Notes: generated by a model not told the origin, from the sequence alone. A stretch of DNA of 8,634 nt from Paraprevotella sp. (GCA_017425765.1 JAFOXE010000027.1:1-8634), one strand, 5' to 3'. Shown: positions 1-8,059, numbered from the stretch's first letter. A program made the numbers and translations.

Positions 1-130
1 AGATGGTTGCACCAATCAAAGGTGAATTGTCGCTTTTATCTATAACCACACCGGTGATGGTGCGCTTCTGAGCGATTGCTATCGTACTTAAAAGTGCGAA
101 TAAAAGGAGTGAACTAAGTATTCTTTTCAT
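1..130 (-). CDS. SusC/RagA-like TonB-dependent outer-membrane protein, N-terminal fragment
   Basis: Only the first 43 codons are in the window; the gene continues past the left edge. The ATG at 130 gives a classic Sec signal peptide: basic MKR, a hydrophobic stretch (residues 4-19) and a likely cleavage after AIA (residue 20), leaving mature Gln21. It is followed by TITGVVIDKSDNSPLIGATI, the opening strand pattern of the carboxypeptidase-regulatory-like (CarboxypepD_reg) domain that sits at the N-terminus of SusC/RagA and other Bacteroidetes TonB-dependent receptors, ahead of the plug and barrel. That whole-protein identity is inferred, because neither plug nor barrel is visible; other proteins with the same N-terminal domain remain possible. 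It starts 19 nt after the stop of the metalloprotease gene on the same strand, so the two are probably co-transcribed. No Shine-Dalgarno motif precedes the ATG; the leader is A-rich. Confidence 0.75.
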   Translation of the reverse strand, partial: MKRILSSLLLFALLSTIAIAQKRTITGVVIDKSDNSPLIGATI

Positions 131-149
131 GTTCTTGTTCAATTGTTAT

Positions 150-2753
150 TTACTTTTCTAATCCTAATGCAGTACAGATGCGAAGAATCATATCTTCGTA
201 ATGGTAACGAGTAGCCAAGTCGAAATGATTCTTATTGCTACGTAATAGTGTTAATATTCGGATAAGTTCACCACGTTTCACACTCAGCGCATCGCTTACA
301 CGATTGAGTTGTTTGCTTGAAAGGTCGATGGTACGTATTCCGCCATCTCGACTATCGTGCATGCAACGGTGGTGCGTGTCGATGAGGAAGTGAGGCTCGT
401 AAAGGCTTTTGTTAATCTTTACACCTTCGCTTTCTGCTGCAGAGGTGATGATAAGATCCACAAAAGACTTTTGTAGATTACGGGTCATTACATCGGTTTT
501 CTTTCCTGAAATGGTAGTGGCGAAAACGTGTTTATGCAACATGTCCATCATCTCTACAACGGTGAATGCATTGCGTGAACCATTCTTAAACTCATTTTCA
601 AACATTCGCATTAGACGATTATTATCCAGTAGGTCCCAGAGCAAGTAGTTCAAATTGTTTTTGAACACTACGTTAGGACTTTGTTCATATACTCCAAGCG
701 GAGTGTTCTTCAAGATATATGTGTAATTAGTGACATCCGTATTGAAAAGCCATTCTGGATATTTTATGTACTCGTCGATAAGGAACTGCAATGCTCGCTT
801 CTGTTTGTCCTTTTCTACAAAGGTAAAGGTCTGCTTTCCGTCACCAACCTCGGTGTTTTCAAGATAAATACCTCCGATGTTGGCCATCACGTGATAACCA
901 TATAGACTCCATTGGTAGATGATGCCTGAATATAAATCGGCTGCTTCCTTGTAACTTTGTCCTTCTTTTCCGGTTGTGGTCCATTCTATTACGTGCGGAA
1001 TGATACGTTTTAGGTTGGCAATACCATAACCTGCCGACTTCATTGCATCGTCACCAAGGTCTTCGCTAAGAGCACGAGGGTCCACGGCGGTGCGGGCAGG
1101 TTGTGCCTCGCTGTATGTGTAGAGCGGCGTGTTGTGACGCTTCAATAGAGCATTAAGTTCTTTGTGTTCAGTCTCCTTGTCGGCAAACCAACGATATCCC
1201 CATTCAATAGCCAAAAGATCGTATGGACCAATGTTTGGCGACATTGTGGTAATGTTGTCGCCGGGCTGAGCCACATAGTTGAAACGAGCATAATCCATAA
1301 TTGAAGCCGATGTACCCTTCATTCGTGCGGTGAAGGTCGCCGAACGAAGAGAATCGGTGGGGAAGGTCCATGAGGCCGTCATGTTGTGACGAAGACCCAA
1401 TGAGTGTCCGACCTCGTGGCAACCGACAAAACGAGCAGCATCGCCAATTAAGCTATCGGGAATTTGTAGGGAACGTACGTTGGGATCAACAGCACCGGTT
1501 TGTACAATCAGCCATTCGCGTAACAACGATACCACGTTGTGCCACCAGATGATGTCTGCCTCAAGAATTTCTCCGGTACGGGGATCGATAGTCGAAGGTC
1601 CCATGGCATTGGCCTTAGTTGATGCTGCGTATGTAAGTACCGAATACTTCAAGTCGTCCCCTTCTTGTGCAATACTATCGGTATATTCGCCCACGCAGAT
1701 AGCATCCTTGAAACCTGCTTTTTCAAACGCTTGGTTCCAATCCAATATACCTTTTATAATATAAGGACGCAAATGCTTTGGCGTACTTGGATCTAAATAA
1801 AACACAATAGGTTTTACGGGTTTGGTGAGCTCCCCTCTTAAATAAGCTTCTTTATCTGATGGCTCTAAACGCCAACGTGTAATATAATTTTTGCGGTCGA
1901 CATTTTGTTGCTTATCTGAGTAAAGCAAACGTCTGGTGGTGAAGTAGCCAATACGTGCGATTTCTTCACGTCCAACCATGGGGACCTCAGGTAGAAGGCA
2001 AAGTGAAGTACTTACTATCACGGTAATATTTACTTTTGCCATGCCTTCACGAACGGTTGTGGTAAGTTCCGAGGTAGCAGTAATATTGTTGTCAAAAGCC
2101 TTTATATCAAGGATTCTAGATAACTCAGAACTAGTTGAGGTTCCGAGATTAATGTTGTTGAAAACATCGTTGAAGATAGTTTTCTTGCCATTGAAGTATT
2201 CATCAATGGCTACGATTACCGAAGAAGAATCCGGTGATACCACTTCCACTTTCATACTGGCAATAAGTGGGTTGATATAGTTGTCTTGTACCGATTCGCT
2301 GATGCAATCGCCTTCTGGAACTTCCGGTGTGAGGTGTTTTTGACGGATGTTAAGTTTCTGCTCTTTTGCCATCCATTCAAAAGCTATTACTTGACTTTCG
2401 TATACGATGCCCTTGTTTACACCAGCTTCGTTAAGCTCTTTGGGAACTTTTTGTAACCGATTGGCAATAAGAAACTCACGGCCAAGCAATGCTGTAGGGA
2501 ATTCCATGTACCATTTATCCTTTTTGCGAATGATATTGGCTACCCCCTTCATTTCTACAGAATCACGGCCGGTGATTTCTTTATATTTGGATGTGGTGGT
2601 GTCCTTTACAGCTGTGGTATCTTTTTTATTTTGTTTTTTGTCTTTTGTGAACCAACCAAAGATTCCGTTCATTTCCGATGCTTGCACTGACGAATCTGTG
2701 CCAACAACTGAAATCAACGTCATACTTATTAAAACAAGTAATAAATGTTTCAT
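150..2753 (-). CDS. Secreted zinc-dependent metalloprotease (metzincin, DUF5118/DUF5117/DUF4953 type)
   Basis: This 867-residue protein begins with a Sec signal peptide (hydrophobic residues 4-18, likely cleavage after VQA at residue 25). There is no lipobox cysteine, so it is probably periplasmic or exported rather than a lipoprotein. A low-complexity K/T/D linker (about 36-57) follows. Residues of about 58-105 and 110-300 match what I recall as the DUF5118 and DUF5117 N-terminal regions. The catalytic part has the full metzincin zinc motif HEVGHSLGLRH (446-456): His446, His450 and His456 as zinc ligands and Glu447 as catalytic base. The Met-turn SIMDY follows with Met486. The C-terminal part to 867 is the DUF4953-like region. 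Length and order agree with the Bacteroidetes family annotated as zinc-dependent metalloprotease. The substrate is unknown. The following SusC-like gene (19-nt gap) suggests a shared envelope or nutrient-uptake role, which is inference. The frame is intact and the ATG at 2753 directly precedes the signal peptide. Confidence 0.9.
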   Translation of the reverse strand: MKHLLLVLISMTLISVVGTDSSVQASEMNGIFGWFTKDKKQNKKDTTAVKDTTTSKYKEITGRDSVEMKGVANIIRKKDKWYMEFPTALLGREFLIANRLQKVPKELNEAGVNKGIVYESQVIAFEWMAKEQKLNIRQKHLTPEVPEGDCISESVQDNYINPLIASMKVEVVSPDSSSVIVAIDEYFNGKKTIFNDVFNNINLGTSTSSELSRILDIKAFDNNITATSELTTTVREGMAKVNITVIVSTSLCLLPEVPMVGREEIARIGYFTTRRLLYSDKQQNVDRKNYITRWRLEPSDKEAYLRGELTKPVKPIVFYLDPSTPKHLRPYIIKGILDWNQAFEKAGFKDAICVGEYTDSIAQEGDDLKYSVLTYAASTKANAMGPSTIDPRTGEILEADIIWWHNVVSLLREWLIVQTGAVDPNVRSLQIPDSLIGDAARFVGCHEVGHSLGLRHNMTASWTFPTDSLRSATFTARMKGTSASIMDYARFNYVAQPGDNITTMSPNIGPYDLLAIEWGYRWFADKETEHKELNALLKRHNTPLYTYSEAQPARTAVDPRALSEDLGDDAMKSAGYGIANLKRIIPHVIEWTTTGKEGQSYKEAADLYSGIIYQWSLYGYHVMANIGGIYLENTEVGDGKQTFTFVEKDKQKRALQFLIDEYIKYPEWLFNTDVTNYTYILKNTPLGVYEQSPNVVFKNNLNYLLWDLLDNNRLMRMFENEFKNGSRNAFTVVEMMDMLHKHVFATTISGKKTDVMTRNLQKSFVDLIITSAAESEGVKINKSLYEPHFLIDTHHRCMHDSRDGGIRTIDLSSKQLNRVSDALSVKRGELIRILTLLRSNKNHFDLATRYHYEDMILRICTALGLEK

Positions 2754-2769
2754 TTCTCTATAAGGCTAT

Positions 2770-2809
2770 GTGTTTGTTAAACGTACACTTGTATAAGTGC
2801 ATAAAACAC
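2770..2809. repeat. Nested inverted repeat in the leader of the metalloprotease gene
   Basis: In the 88-bp gap between the aminotransferase and metalloprotease genes, outer arms GTGTTT (2770-2775) and AAACAC (2804-2809) enclose an inner perfect stem CACTT (2786-2790) / AAGTG (2795-2799) with a 4-nt loop. It lies 17 to 56 bases upstream of the metalloprotease ATG. It could fold in the transcript or act as a protein-binding site. No T-run follows it in the direction of transcription, so it is not a convincing intrinsic terminator. A near match to the Bacteroidetes -7 box (TACGTTTA on the minus strand, 2778-2785, 7 of 8) lies inside it, but no clear -33 element was found. Whether the gene pair has its own promoter here is therefore open. 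Confidence 0.35.
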
Positions 2810-2841
2810 GTTGTACTATTCTTTTTCCTTTTTTATAAACA

Positions 2842-4035
2842 TTACTTCAATAAAGCCAAGGCGTTTTTGATACGTTTCATGGCTTCTACAATATTTTCGT
2901 CGCTGGTGGCGTAGCTCATACGGAAGCATTCAGGTGCACCAAACGCATCACCTCCTACTGTAGCTACGTGGGCTTCTGATAATAGGTAAAGAGCAAAATC
3001 GTTAGAGTTGTTGATTACTTGTCCATTAGCTTGCTTACCAAAGAACGAACTGCACTTGGGGAACAAGTAGAATGCACCTTGAGGATCATTTACTTCAAGT
3101 CCGGGGATCTCGCGCGCCAACTTTACAATTAAATTCTTACGACGTTCAAAGGCTACACGCATTTCCTCTACACAAGCTTGCGAACCGGTGTAGGCTGCTT
3201 CAGCTGCTTTCTGAGAAACTGAGCATGGACCGCTGGTGTATTGCCCTTGAAGTTTATTGCATCCCTTTACAATCCATTCTGGACCGGCTATGAAACCAAT
3301 GCGCCAACCGGTCATGGCATATGCTTTGGATACACCATTTACAATTACAACTCGTTCCTTAATTTCAGCAAATTGTGCAATGCTCTCGTGCTTGCCGATG
3401 TAGTTTATATGTTCGTAAATTTCATCTGCGATGACGATTACGTTTTCATGCTTTGCTAATACCTCTGCAAGACCGCGTAGTTCTTCCTTAGAATATACTG
3501 AACCTGTAGGGTTGCTTGGAGAGCAAAGGATTAGGGCACGAGTTTTAGGAGTGATAGCTTGCTCTAATTGCTCCGGAGTAATCTTGAAATCTTGTTCAAT
3601 ACCTGCTTCGATGAACACCGGTGTGCCATTGGCTAGCAGAACCATTTCAGGGTAGCTTACCCAATATGGTGCCGGAATAATTACTTCATCCCCTTCGTTA
3701 ATGAGAGCCATGATGGTGTTGCAAACAGATTGTTTTGCACCATTAGCACACGAAATTTGTGCAATGGAGTACTCAAGATTATTTTCTTCTTTCAACTTTT
3801 TCACGATAGCCTCTCGTAGAGCAGGGTAGCCCGGAACAGGTGAATAACGTGAATAATTTTTTTCAACCGCACGGATGGCAGCCTCCTTGATATGGTCAGG
3901 AGTATTAAAGTCGGGTTCGCCTACGCTGAGGTTGATAACGTCGATGCCTTGAGCTTTTAGTTCGCTACTCTTTTGCGACATGGCTAGTGTAGCCGAAGGG
4001 GAAAGTCTGTTAATACAGTTAGATAATTGATTCAT
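2842..4035 (-). CDS. aspC: Class I/II PLP-dependent aminotransferase (aspartate/prephenate aminotransferase type, subgroup Ib)
   Basis: This 397-residue fold-type-I aminotransferase has a typical family length and no signal peptide, so it should be cytosolic. It probably interconverts aspartate and oxaloacetate with glutamate/2-oxoglutarate. Recognisable landmarks are SVGEPDFNTP (37-46), NGAKQS (98-103), PAPYWVSYPE (121-130), SPSNPTG (172-178, Asn175), ADEIYEH (203-209, Asp204 pairing with the PLP ring nitrogen), the Schiff-base Lys237 in SKAYAMTGWR, and Arg372 in FRMSYATS binding the substrate carboxylate. The sequence resembles Thermus AspAT and plant prephenate aminotransferase more than E. 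coli AspC (subgroup Ia). Thr16 and Lys101 fall where plant prephenate aminotransferase has its two diagnostic residues, so arogenate formation from prephenate is a plausible second activity. It is the last gene of the lptF-ribBA-BI1 run, 48 nt after the preceding stop. The symbol is by family only. The ATG at 4035 gives the expected N-terminus. Confidence 0.93.
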   Translation of the reverse strand: MNQLSNCINRLSPSATLAMSQKSSELKAQGIDVINLSVGEPDFNTPDHIKEAAIRAVEKNYSRYSPVPGYPALREAIVKKLKEENNLEYSIAQISCANGAKQSVCNTIMALINEGDEVIIPAPYWVSYPEMVLLANGTPVFIEAGIEQDFKITPEQLEQAITPKTRALILCSPSNPTGSVYSKEELRGLAEVLAKHENVIVIADEIYEHINYIGKHESIAQFAEIKERVVIVNGVSKAYAMTGWRIGFIAGPEWIVKGCNKLQGQYTSGPCSVSQKAAEAAYTGSQACVEEMRVAFERRKNLIVKLAREIPGLEVNDPQGAFYLFPKCSSFFGKQANGQVINNSNDFALYLLSEAHVATVGGDAFGAPECFRMSYATSDENIVEAMKRIKNALALLK

Positions 4036-4083
4036 ATACGTTTTTGTTATTATTTATTCTTGATATTGTATGTTCTTTATTTT

Positions 4084-4800
4084 TTATTTTTTCTTGCCAA
4101 ACATGCGAAGGAGGTAAAGGAACAAGTTTACGAAGTCAAGGTATAGCATTAAACTACCCATTAGTGCAATTTTGCGGATCTCTTCCGAGTTATGTTGGTT
4201 ACGTTTGTTCAACATGTTCTTGATTTTCTGAGCATCGTATGCAGTCAGTCCTACAAAAGTGAATACGCCTACATAGGTAATAATCCAATACAAAATGTTG
4301 TTTGCCCAGAATATATTTACAATTGATGCGATGATGAGGCCGATGAGTGCCATACTGAGCATTTGACCGATGCTACTAAGGTCTTTTTTTGTAGTGTGCC
4401 CCAACCAAGCCATGGCGCCAAAGGTTCCGGCCGTGATAAAGAAGGTTGAGACTATTGAAGGCAGTTGAAATACAAGGAAAATAACAGAAAGGGTGGCACC
4501 ATTGAGAATGGAATATACCATAAACAAGGCAGCCGCTGTCTTGAAAGGAATTTTACGTATAGCAATGTTTAGGTAGAAAACCACACCCACTTCGGCGATG
4601 ATTAGAAGGAAAAATGCAGTTCGACTGCCCAATATCAGGTTCATTATGGTTTCGCTGCTTGCTGCACCCAATGCTGTGAGGCCGGATGCACATAGTGCCA
4701 AGGCCATCCATAGATATACTTTTTGCATCAATGTGGCTACAGGACTTACAGCTGTAGTCTCGTTTACATTCTTATATGAACGTGAATAGTTGTCAGCCAT
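4084..4800 (-). CDS. Bax inhibitor-1 (BI-1/YccA/YetJ) family integral membrane protein
   Basis: This 238-residue protein is almost entirely hydrophobic, with about seven membrane segments: roughly 27-46, 60-80, 87-109, 113-133, 143-164, 168-188 and 208-231. A polar N-terminus of about 25 residues precedes them. The family signature is at the C-terminus: TAYDAQKIK (186-194) and LYLDFVNLFLYLLRMFG (219-235). Asp189 and Asp222 correspond by position to the acidic pair that forms the pH-sensitive latch in Bacillus YetJ; that alignment is by eye. Family members act as proton-sensitive calcium leak channels or bind membrane quality-control proteases (YccA with FtsH). Which role applies here cannot be told from sequence. 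The C-terminus GKKK is cytosolic by the usual topology. It follows ribBA by 19 nt and precedes the aminotransferase by 48 nt, consistent with co-transcription. Confidence 0.93.
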   Translation of the reverse strand: MADNYSRSYKNVNETTAVSPVATLMQKVYLWMALALCASGLTALGAASSETIMNLILGSRTAFFLLIIAEVGVVFYLNIAIRKIPFKTAAALFMVYSILNGATLSVIFLVFQLPSIVSTFFITAGTFGAMAWLGHTTKKDLSSIGQMLSMALIGLIIASIVNIFWANNILYWIITYVGVFTFVGLTAYDAQKIKNMLNKRNQHNSEEIRKIALMGSLMLYLDFVNLFLYLLRMFGKKK

Positions 4801-4819
4801 CGCTATTTAATGTTTGGTA

Positions 4820-6034
4820 TTACTTGTTGAATTTAAGTTCATGTCCCATGCGCTCTTTTTTGGTGTGCATGTATTTTTCATTATATGGTGTGGTTGGAAC
4901 CTCAATAGGCACGTTCTCAACCACTTCCAATCCATATGCTTCTAGTCCTACACGCTTAACCGGGTTGTTGGTAAGCAAACGCATTTTATGTACACCCAGC
5001 TGACGAAGAATTTGTGCGCCCACGCCGTAATCACGTTCGTCGGGCAGGAATCCGAGATGTGTATTGGCGTCCACTGTGTCAAGGCCTTCCTCTTGTAGCT
5101 TATAAGCCTTCATTTTGTTGAACAAGCCGATGCCTCGTCCCTCTTGATTCATGTAGAGCACTACGCCCTTTCCTGCCTCGTCAATCATGCGCATAGATTT
5201 GTGTAGTTGTGCACCGCAGTCGCATCGTTGGCTGCCAAAGATGTCGCCCGTTACGCATGAGGAGTGCACACGAACCAAAATAGGTTCGTTAGGTTCCCAA
5301 GTCCCTTTGATAAGAGCCACATGCTCTAGGTTGTTGTTGATTTGACGGAACGTGATGTCGCGAAAATGTCCGTAAGCTGTGGGCATATCTACTTCCGGAC
5401 CACGCTCTACCATTGACTCTTTATTTAGTCTATAGGCAATAAGGTCGCGGATGGTGATAATCTTCATGTCAAACTCTTGTGCCACCTTTTGCAATTCGGG
5501 CATACGGGCCATTGTCCCGTCTGGATTCAAGATTTCGATTAAAGCTGCAGCGGGTTGCAGGCCGGCTAAGCGTGCCATGTCGATAGCGGCTTCCGTGTGT
5601 CCGGCTCTGCGCAGCACTCCTCTGTCTTGTGCATAAAGAGGGTTGATATGCCCCGGGCGTCCAAATGTTTCAGGACGGGAATTTGGGTCGGCCAATGCTG
5701 CAATGGTGGCCGCACGGTCGTGCGCCGAAACGCCGGTGGTGCATCCTTCCAGCTTGTCAATAGTGACTGTAAAGGGTGTGCCCAACATCGAGGTGTTGTC
5801 TTCCACTTGTCGAGGTAACTCCAGCTCTTTGGCTCTTGACAACGTAATAGGAGCGCACAACACCCCCCTACCATGCTGAAGCATAAAGTTAACTTTCTCC
5901 GGTGTTATCTTTTCGGCAGCTATGATGAAATCACCTTCGTTTTCACGGTCTTCATCATCCACAACAATGATGAATTTACCTGCTTTGAAGTCGTCGATGG
6001 CTTCGTCTATGGTGCTCAACTTAAAGTTTTTCAT
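4820..6034 (-). CDS. ribBA: Bifunctional 3,4-dihydroxy-2-butanone-4-phosphate synthase / GTP cyclohydrolase II
   Basis: This 404-residue fusion catalyses the first steps of both riboflavin branches: ribulose 5-phosphate to dihydroxybutanone phosphate plus formate, and GTP to the diamino-pyrimidinone. The RibB half (1 to about 200) has the acidic metal site [10 protein letters not shown] (26-35), RGVLCAPIT (56-64), SAHDRA (103-108) and [14 protein letters not shown] (145-158, His146). The RibA half (about 205-404) has the zinc cysteines Cys260, Cys271 and Cys273 in [17 protein letters not shown]. It also has NQEGRGIGL (296-304), Tyr311, and PDERDYG (331-337), whose Asp332 and Arg334 match the catalytic Asp126/Arg128 of E. 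coli RibA at a constant offset of 206. Both active sites look complete, and length is normal for RibBA. Its ATG is only 2 nt after the lptF stop, so translation is probably coupled. There is no room for an FMN riboswitch directly upstream and none was recognised, so expression probably follows the lptF promoter. Confidence 0.97.
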   Translation of the reverse strand: MKNFKLSTIDEAIDDFKAGKFIIVVDDEDRENEGDFIIAAEKITPEKVNFMLQHGRGVLCAPITLSRAKELELPRQVEDNTSMLGTPFTVTIDKLEGCTTGVSAHDRAATIAALADPNSRPETFGRPGHINPLYAQDRGVLRRAGHTEAAIDMARLAGLQPAAALIEILNPDGTMARMPELQKVAQEFDMKIITIRDLIAYRLNKESMVERGPEVDMPTAYGHFRDITFRQINNNLEHVALIKGTWEPNEPILVRVHSSCVTGDIFGSQRCDCGAQLHKSMRMIDEAGKGVVLYMNQEGRGIGLFNKMKAYKLQEEGLDTVDANTHLGFLPDERDYGVGAQILRQLGVHKMRLLTNNPVKRVGLEAYGLEVVENVPIEVPTTPYNEKYMHTKKERMGHELKFNK

Positions 6035-6036
6035 TT

Positions 6037-7956
6037 CTATATTGTTTGTTCGTTTACAAGTATTTTGTCTATTCGTTCTATGATGAACTTGCTATATTTC
6101 TGTATGTTTTGCATGTCCTTCCATAAGCGTAGGCGGTAGAGCCAAATCCTAAAGAAGAAGAAAACTCCAAGCGGAAGGAATAAACCGGTGACAATGTTCA
6201 ACTTACTATTGTGGAACGGACGTGTGTGGGCGTCGGTTGACAATATAGGCAAGTTGTTGAGTGCTCCAAGTATAGAGTGATCGCGGCTATTGCAAAGTTC
6301 TTCTATAATAGATTCGTAGATTTCATTGAGTTGTATTACGGCTATATCTTCTTTGTATCTGAAGTACAGACGGAAGTAATTGGGCATCGACTTGAGGTGT
6401 GTCACGCGAGAATACTGCTTGCAATCAAGTGCTAGGTGGTAGAGGCGTTCCCTTATTTGTGGATAGTTTGGGTCGTTTATAATCACCTCTTTGCGATTGA
6501 TGTGCCGCGAGATTCGCAATCCTAGGATGCGCCTAAAGATATTTACATAGCCTTCCATGTTGAACACAACGGAGTCCTTGTTGGCCTTGTAGGTTAGAAA
6601 TGCTCCGATGGGGAAGAGTACAAATGAACTTAACCACAAACCAAACCCGATGAGCCACTCTCCTGATTTAGCCATTTTTTCACCGGAGCCGTTCACCATG
6701 TAGTAGAAGATAAAAATAACAACAGACACTACAACCGGAAGCCCCAAACCACCCTTGCGAATGATGGCACCCAATGGTGCGCCGATGAAGAAGAATATCA
6801 GACAAGCTACTGAGAGTGTAAACTTCTTGTTCCATTCAACCCAGTGTAAACGGAGTGAACGGTTGCTGTCGTTGCTAATCAAGGCTCGGAAGTCATATTC
6901 GCCCACGCCACTACGTGCTTTGTATATGGCGGTGCGAATGGCCTCTTGTTTTTCGTTCATGCGAAGTTTGGAAAAGATGGAGTCAAAGGGTTCTGCTTGT
7001 CCTGCTTTAGCCATAAAGGCAACGGTGTCTTTGAGATTCTTGGGTAACGCACGTGCCATGAACGTTTCCTGTGTCATGCTGTAGGTAGCATGTCCGATGC
7101 TATCGATGCGGTTGTTCAGCGAGTCGATACCTTGTTCAATCTCTTTCAAACTTTTCGTGGCGGCGTTGCTACTTAATAGCGACGCATCCATCATGTTAAA
7201 GTTTGCGTTGAATGGGATGAGGTCCACTTCCTTTATAAATGTTTCTCTTAGGTAAGGAACATTTGCTTTCGACATGGCTCCACCCTGTGTCTGCATGTTT
7301 TGGAAACGTTCACCGTTGTATAATGTAAGCATGAGGAACGTTTTGTCGGCCGTACTTTGCAGTTTTGCCGAGTCGGCCAATACAATCTGTGCGTCCTCGT
7401 AGCCATCGGTATTACTGTATATCATTACATCGTAGAGCATACCGGTGGTTTTGCTTTTGCTTTTGACGAATAGGTTGTACCCGGGAATTTCATTGTAGAA
7501 CGTGCCTTCCGGTATTTCTAACTCCGGAGATTTTTGCTTCATTGAGAATACAAGCGTAGCCAATTGTCGAGTGGCTTCGGGACTTGTGATGTTTTGAAAA
7601 TAGAATGAGGCAATGCTTAAGCCCACCACAAAAATGAAGATGGGCTGAATGATGCGCACCAGTGGGATGCCGGCAGCTTTCATGGCGAGGAGCTCGAATT
7701 GTTCGCCTAGGTTTCCAAATGTAATGAGTGAAGCCAGCAAGATGGCAAGTGGTAAAGCCATTGGAACCAATGTGAGGCTGGCGTAGTAAAAGAAGCGAAT
7801 GAGTACGTCTACAGGCAAGCCTTTGCCGACAAGATCGTCAACATAACGCCACATGAACTGCATCATGAAGATGAACAAGCACACAAAAAAGGTGCCAAGA
7901 AATAGAAGTAAATAGGTCTTTAAGACGAATAGGTCTATCTTTTTTATGAATCTCAT
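6037..7956 (-). CDS. lptF: LptF/LptG-family permease (YjgP/YjgQ), long Bacteroidetes form
   Basis: This 639-residue inner-membrane protein belongs to the LptF/LptG family, which with LptB drives lipopolysaccharide from the inner membrane towards LptC and the outer membrane. Membrane segments are at about 12-33, 56-80 and 103-122. A periplasmic region (about 123-377) follows, then three more segments at about 380-399, 404-423 and 432-456. The cytoplasmic coupling region around [18 protein letters not shown] (80-97) is typical of the family. The protein is far longer than E. coli LptF/LptG (about 360 residues). The periplasmic region carries a mostly polar stretch (about 262-350, with a possible short coiled coil at 268-290), and a C-terminal extension of about 180 residues ends with a seventh hydrophobic segment (587-606). 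Such long single homologues are, as far as I know, common in Bacteroidetes. It cannot be assigned to F versus G with certainty. It is the first gene of the probable operon with ribBA, behind the promoter at 7984-8016. Confidence 0.9.
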   Translation of the reverse strand: MRFIKKIDLFVLKTYLLLFLGTFFVCLFIFMMQFMWRYVDDLVGKGLPVDVLIRFFYYASLTLVPMALPLAILLASLITFGNLGEQFELLAMKAAGIPLVRIIQPIFIFVVGLSIASFYFQNITSPEATRQLATLVFSMKQKSPELEIPEGTFYNEIPGYNLFVKSKSKTTGMLYDVMIYSNTDGYEDAQIVLADSAKLQSTADKTFLMLTLYNGERFQNMQTQGGAMSKANVPYLRETFIKEVDLIPFNANFNMMDASLLSSNAATKSLKEIEQGIDSLNNRIDSIGHATYSMTQETFMARALPKNLKDTVAFMAKAGQAEPFDSIFSKLRMNEKQEAIRTAIYKARSGVGEYDFRALISNDSNRSLRLHWVEWNKKFTLSVACLIFFFIGAPLGAIIRKGGLGLPVVVSVVIFIFYYMVNGSGEKMAKSGEWLIGFGLWLSSFVLFPIGAFLTYKANKDSVVFNMEGYVNIFRRILGLRISRHINRKEVIINDPNYPQIRERLYHLALDCKQYSRVTHLKSMPNYFRLYFRYKEDIAVIQLNEIYESIIEELCNSRDHSILGALNNLPILSTDAHTRPFHNSKLNIVTGLFLPLGVFFFFRIWLYRLRLWKDMQNIQKYSKFIIERIDKILVNEQTI

Positions 7957-7960
7957 TTTG

Positions 7961-7964
7961 CCTC
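7961..7964 (-). promoter_or_regulatory. Possible Shine-Dalgarno-like GAGG before lptF
   Basis: On the minus strand GAGG lies 4 nt before the lptF ATG, inside the 8-bp palindrome CCTCGAGG (7961-7968). The other leaders in this window lack such a motif, and Bacteroidetes generally do not depend on Shine-Dalgarno pairing, so this may be chance. It agrees with the chosen ATG at 7956. Confidence 0.3.
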
Positions 7965-7983
7965 GAGGTTATTAAACCGTGTG

Positions 7984-8016
7984 CAAAGTTAGTATAAAAA
8001 GATTAGAGCATACGAA
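7984..8016 (-). promoter_or_regulatory. Bacteroidetes-type promoter of the lptF-ribBA unit
   Basis: Read on the minus strand, TAACTTTG (7984-7991) is an exact match to the Bacteroidetes -7 consensus TAnnTTTG. TTCG (8013-8016), a one-mismatch version of the -33 TTTG, lies 21 bp upstream. The predicted start of transcription, about 6-7 nt downstream near 7977, leaves a leader of about 20 nt before the lptF ATG. This is the only full -7 match I found in the gaps upstream of the four-gene run, supporting it as the main promoter. The -33 element is weak. Confidence 0.6.
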
Positions 8017-8059
8017 TTTTAGCCACAATTTCTTCTAATAATCGCGCGTATGTATGTGT

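Noticed and set aside
1978..2763. Plus-strand open frames of 100-118 codons opposite the metalloprotease gene
   Set aside because: They lie antisense to a gene with clear domains and motifs, have no recognisable domain, and have no promoter. They are shadows of the minus-strand coding pattern.
2810..2841. Intrinsic terminator after the aminotransferase gene
   Set aside because: The gap has A/T runs but no stable GC-rich hairpin followed by a T-run on the minus strand; read-through into the metalloprotease pair cannot be excluded.
4036..4083. Promoter for the aminotransferase gene in the 48-bp gap
   Set aside because: The gap is A/T-rich but contains no TAnnTTTG-like element on the minus strand; co-transcription from upstream is simpler.
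6035..6036. FMN riboswitch upstream of ribBA
   Set aside because: Only 2 nt separate lptF and ribBA and I saw no RFN-type conserved sequence in the end of lptF.
5451..6139. Several plus-strand frames and one shifted minus-strand frame across ribBA
   Set aside because: The RibBA frame is complete with both active sites, so overlapping frames are by-products of its composition.
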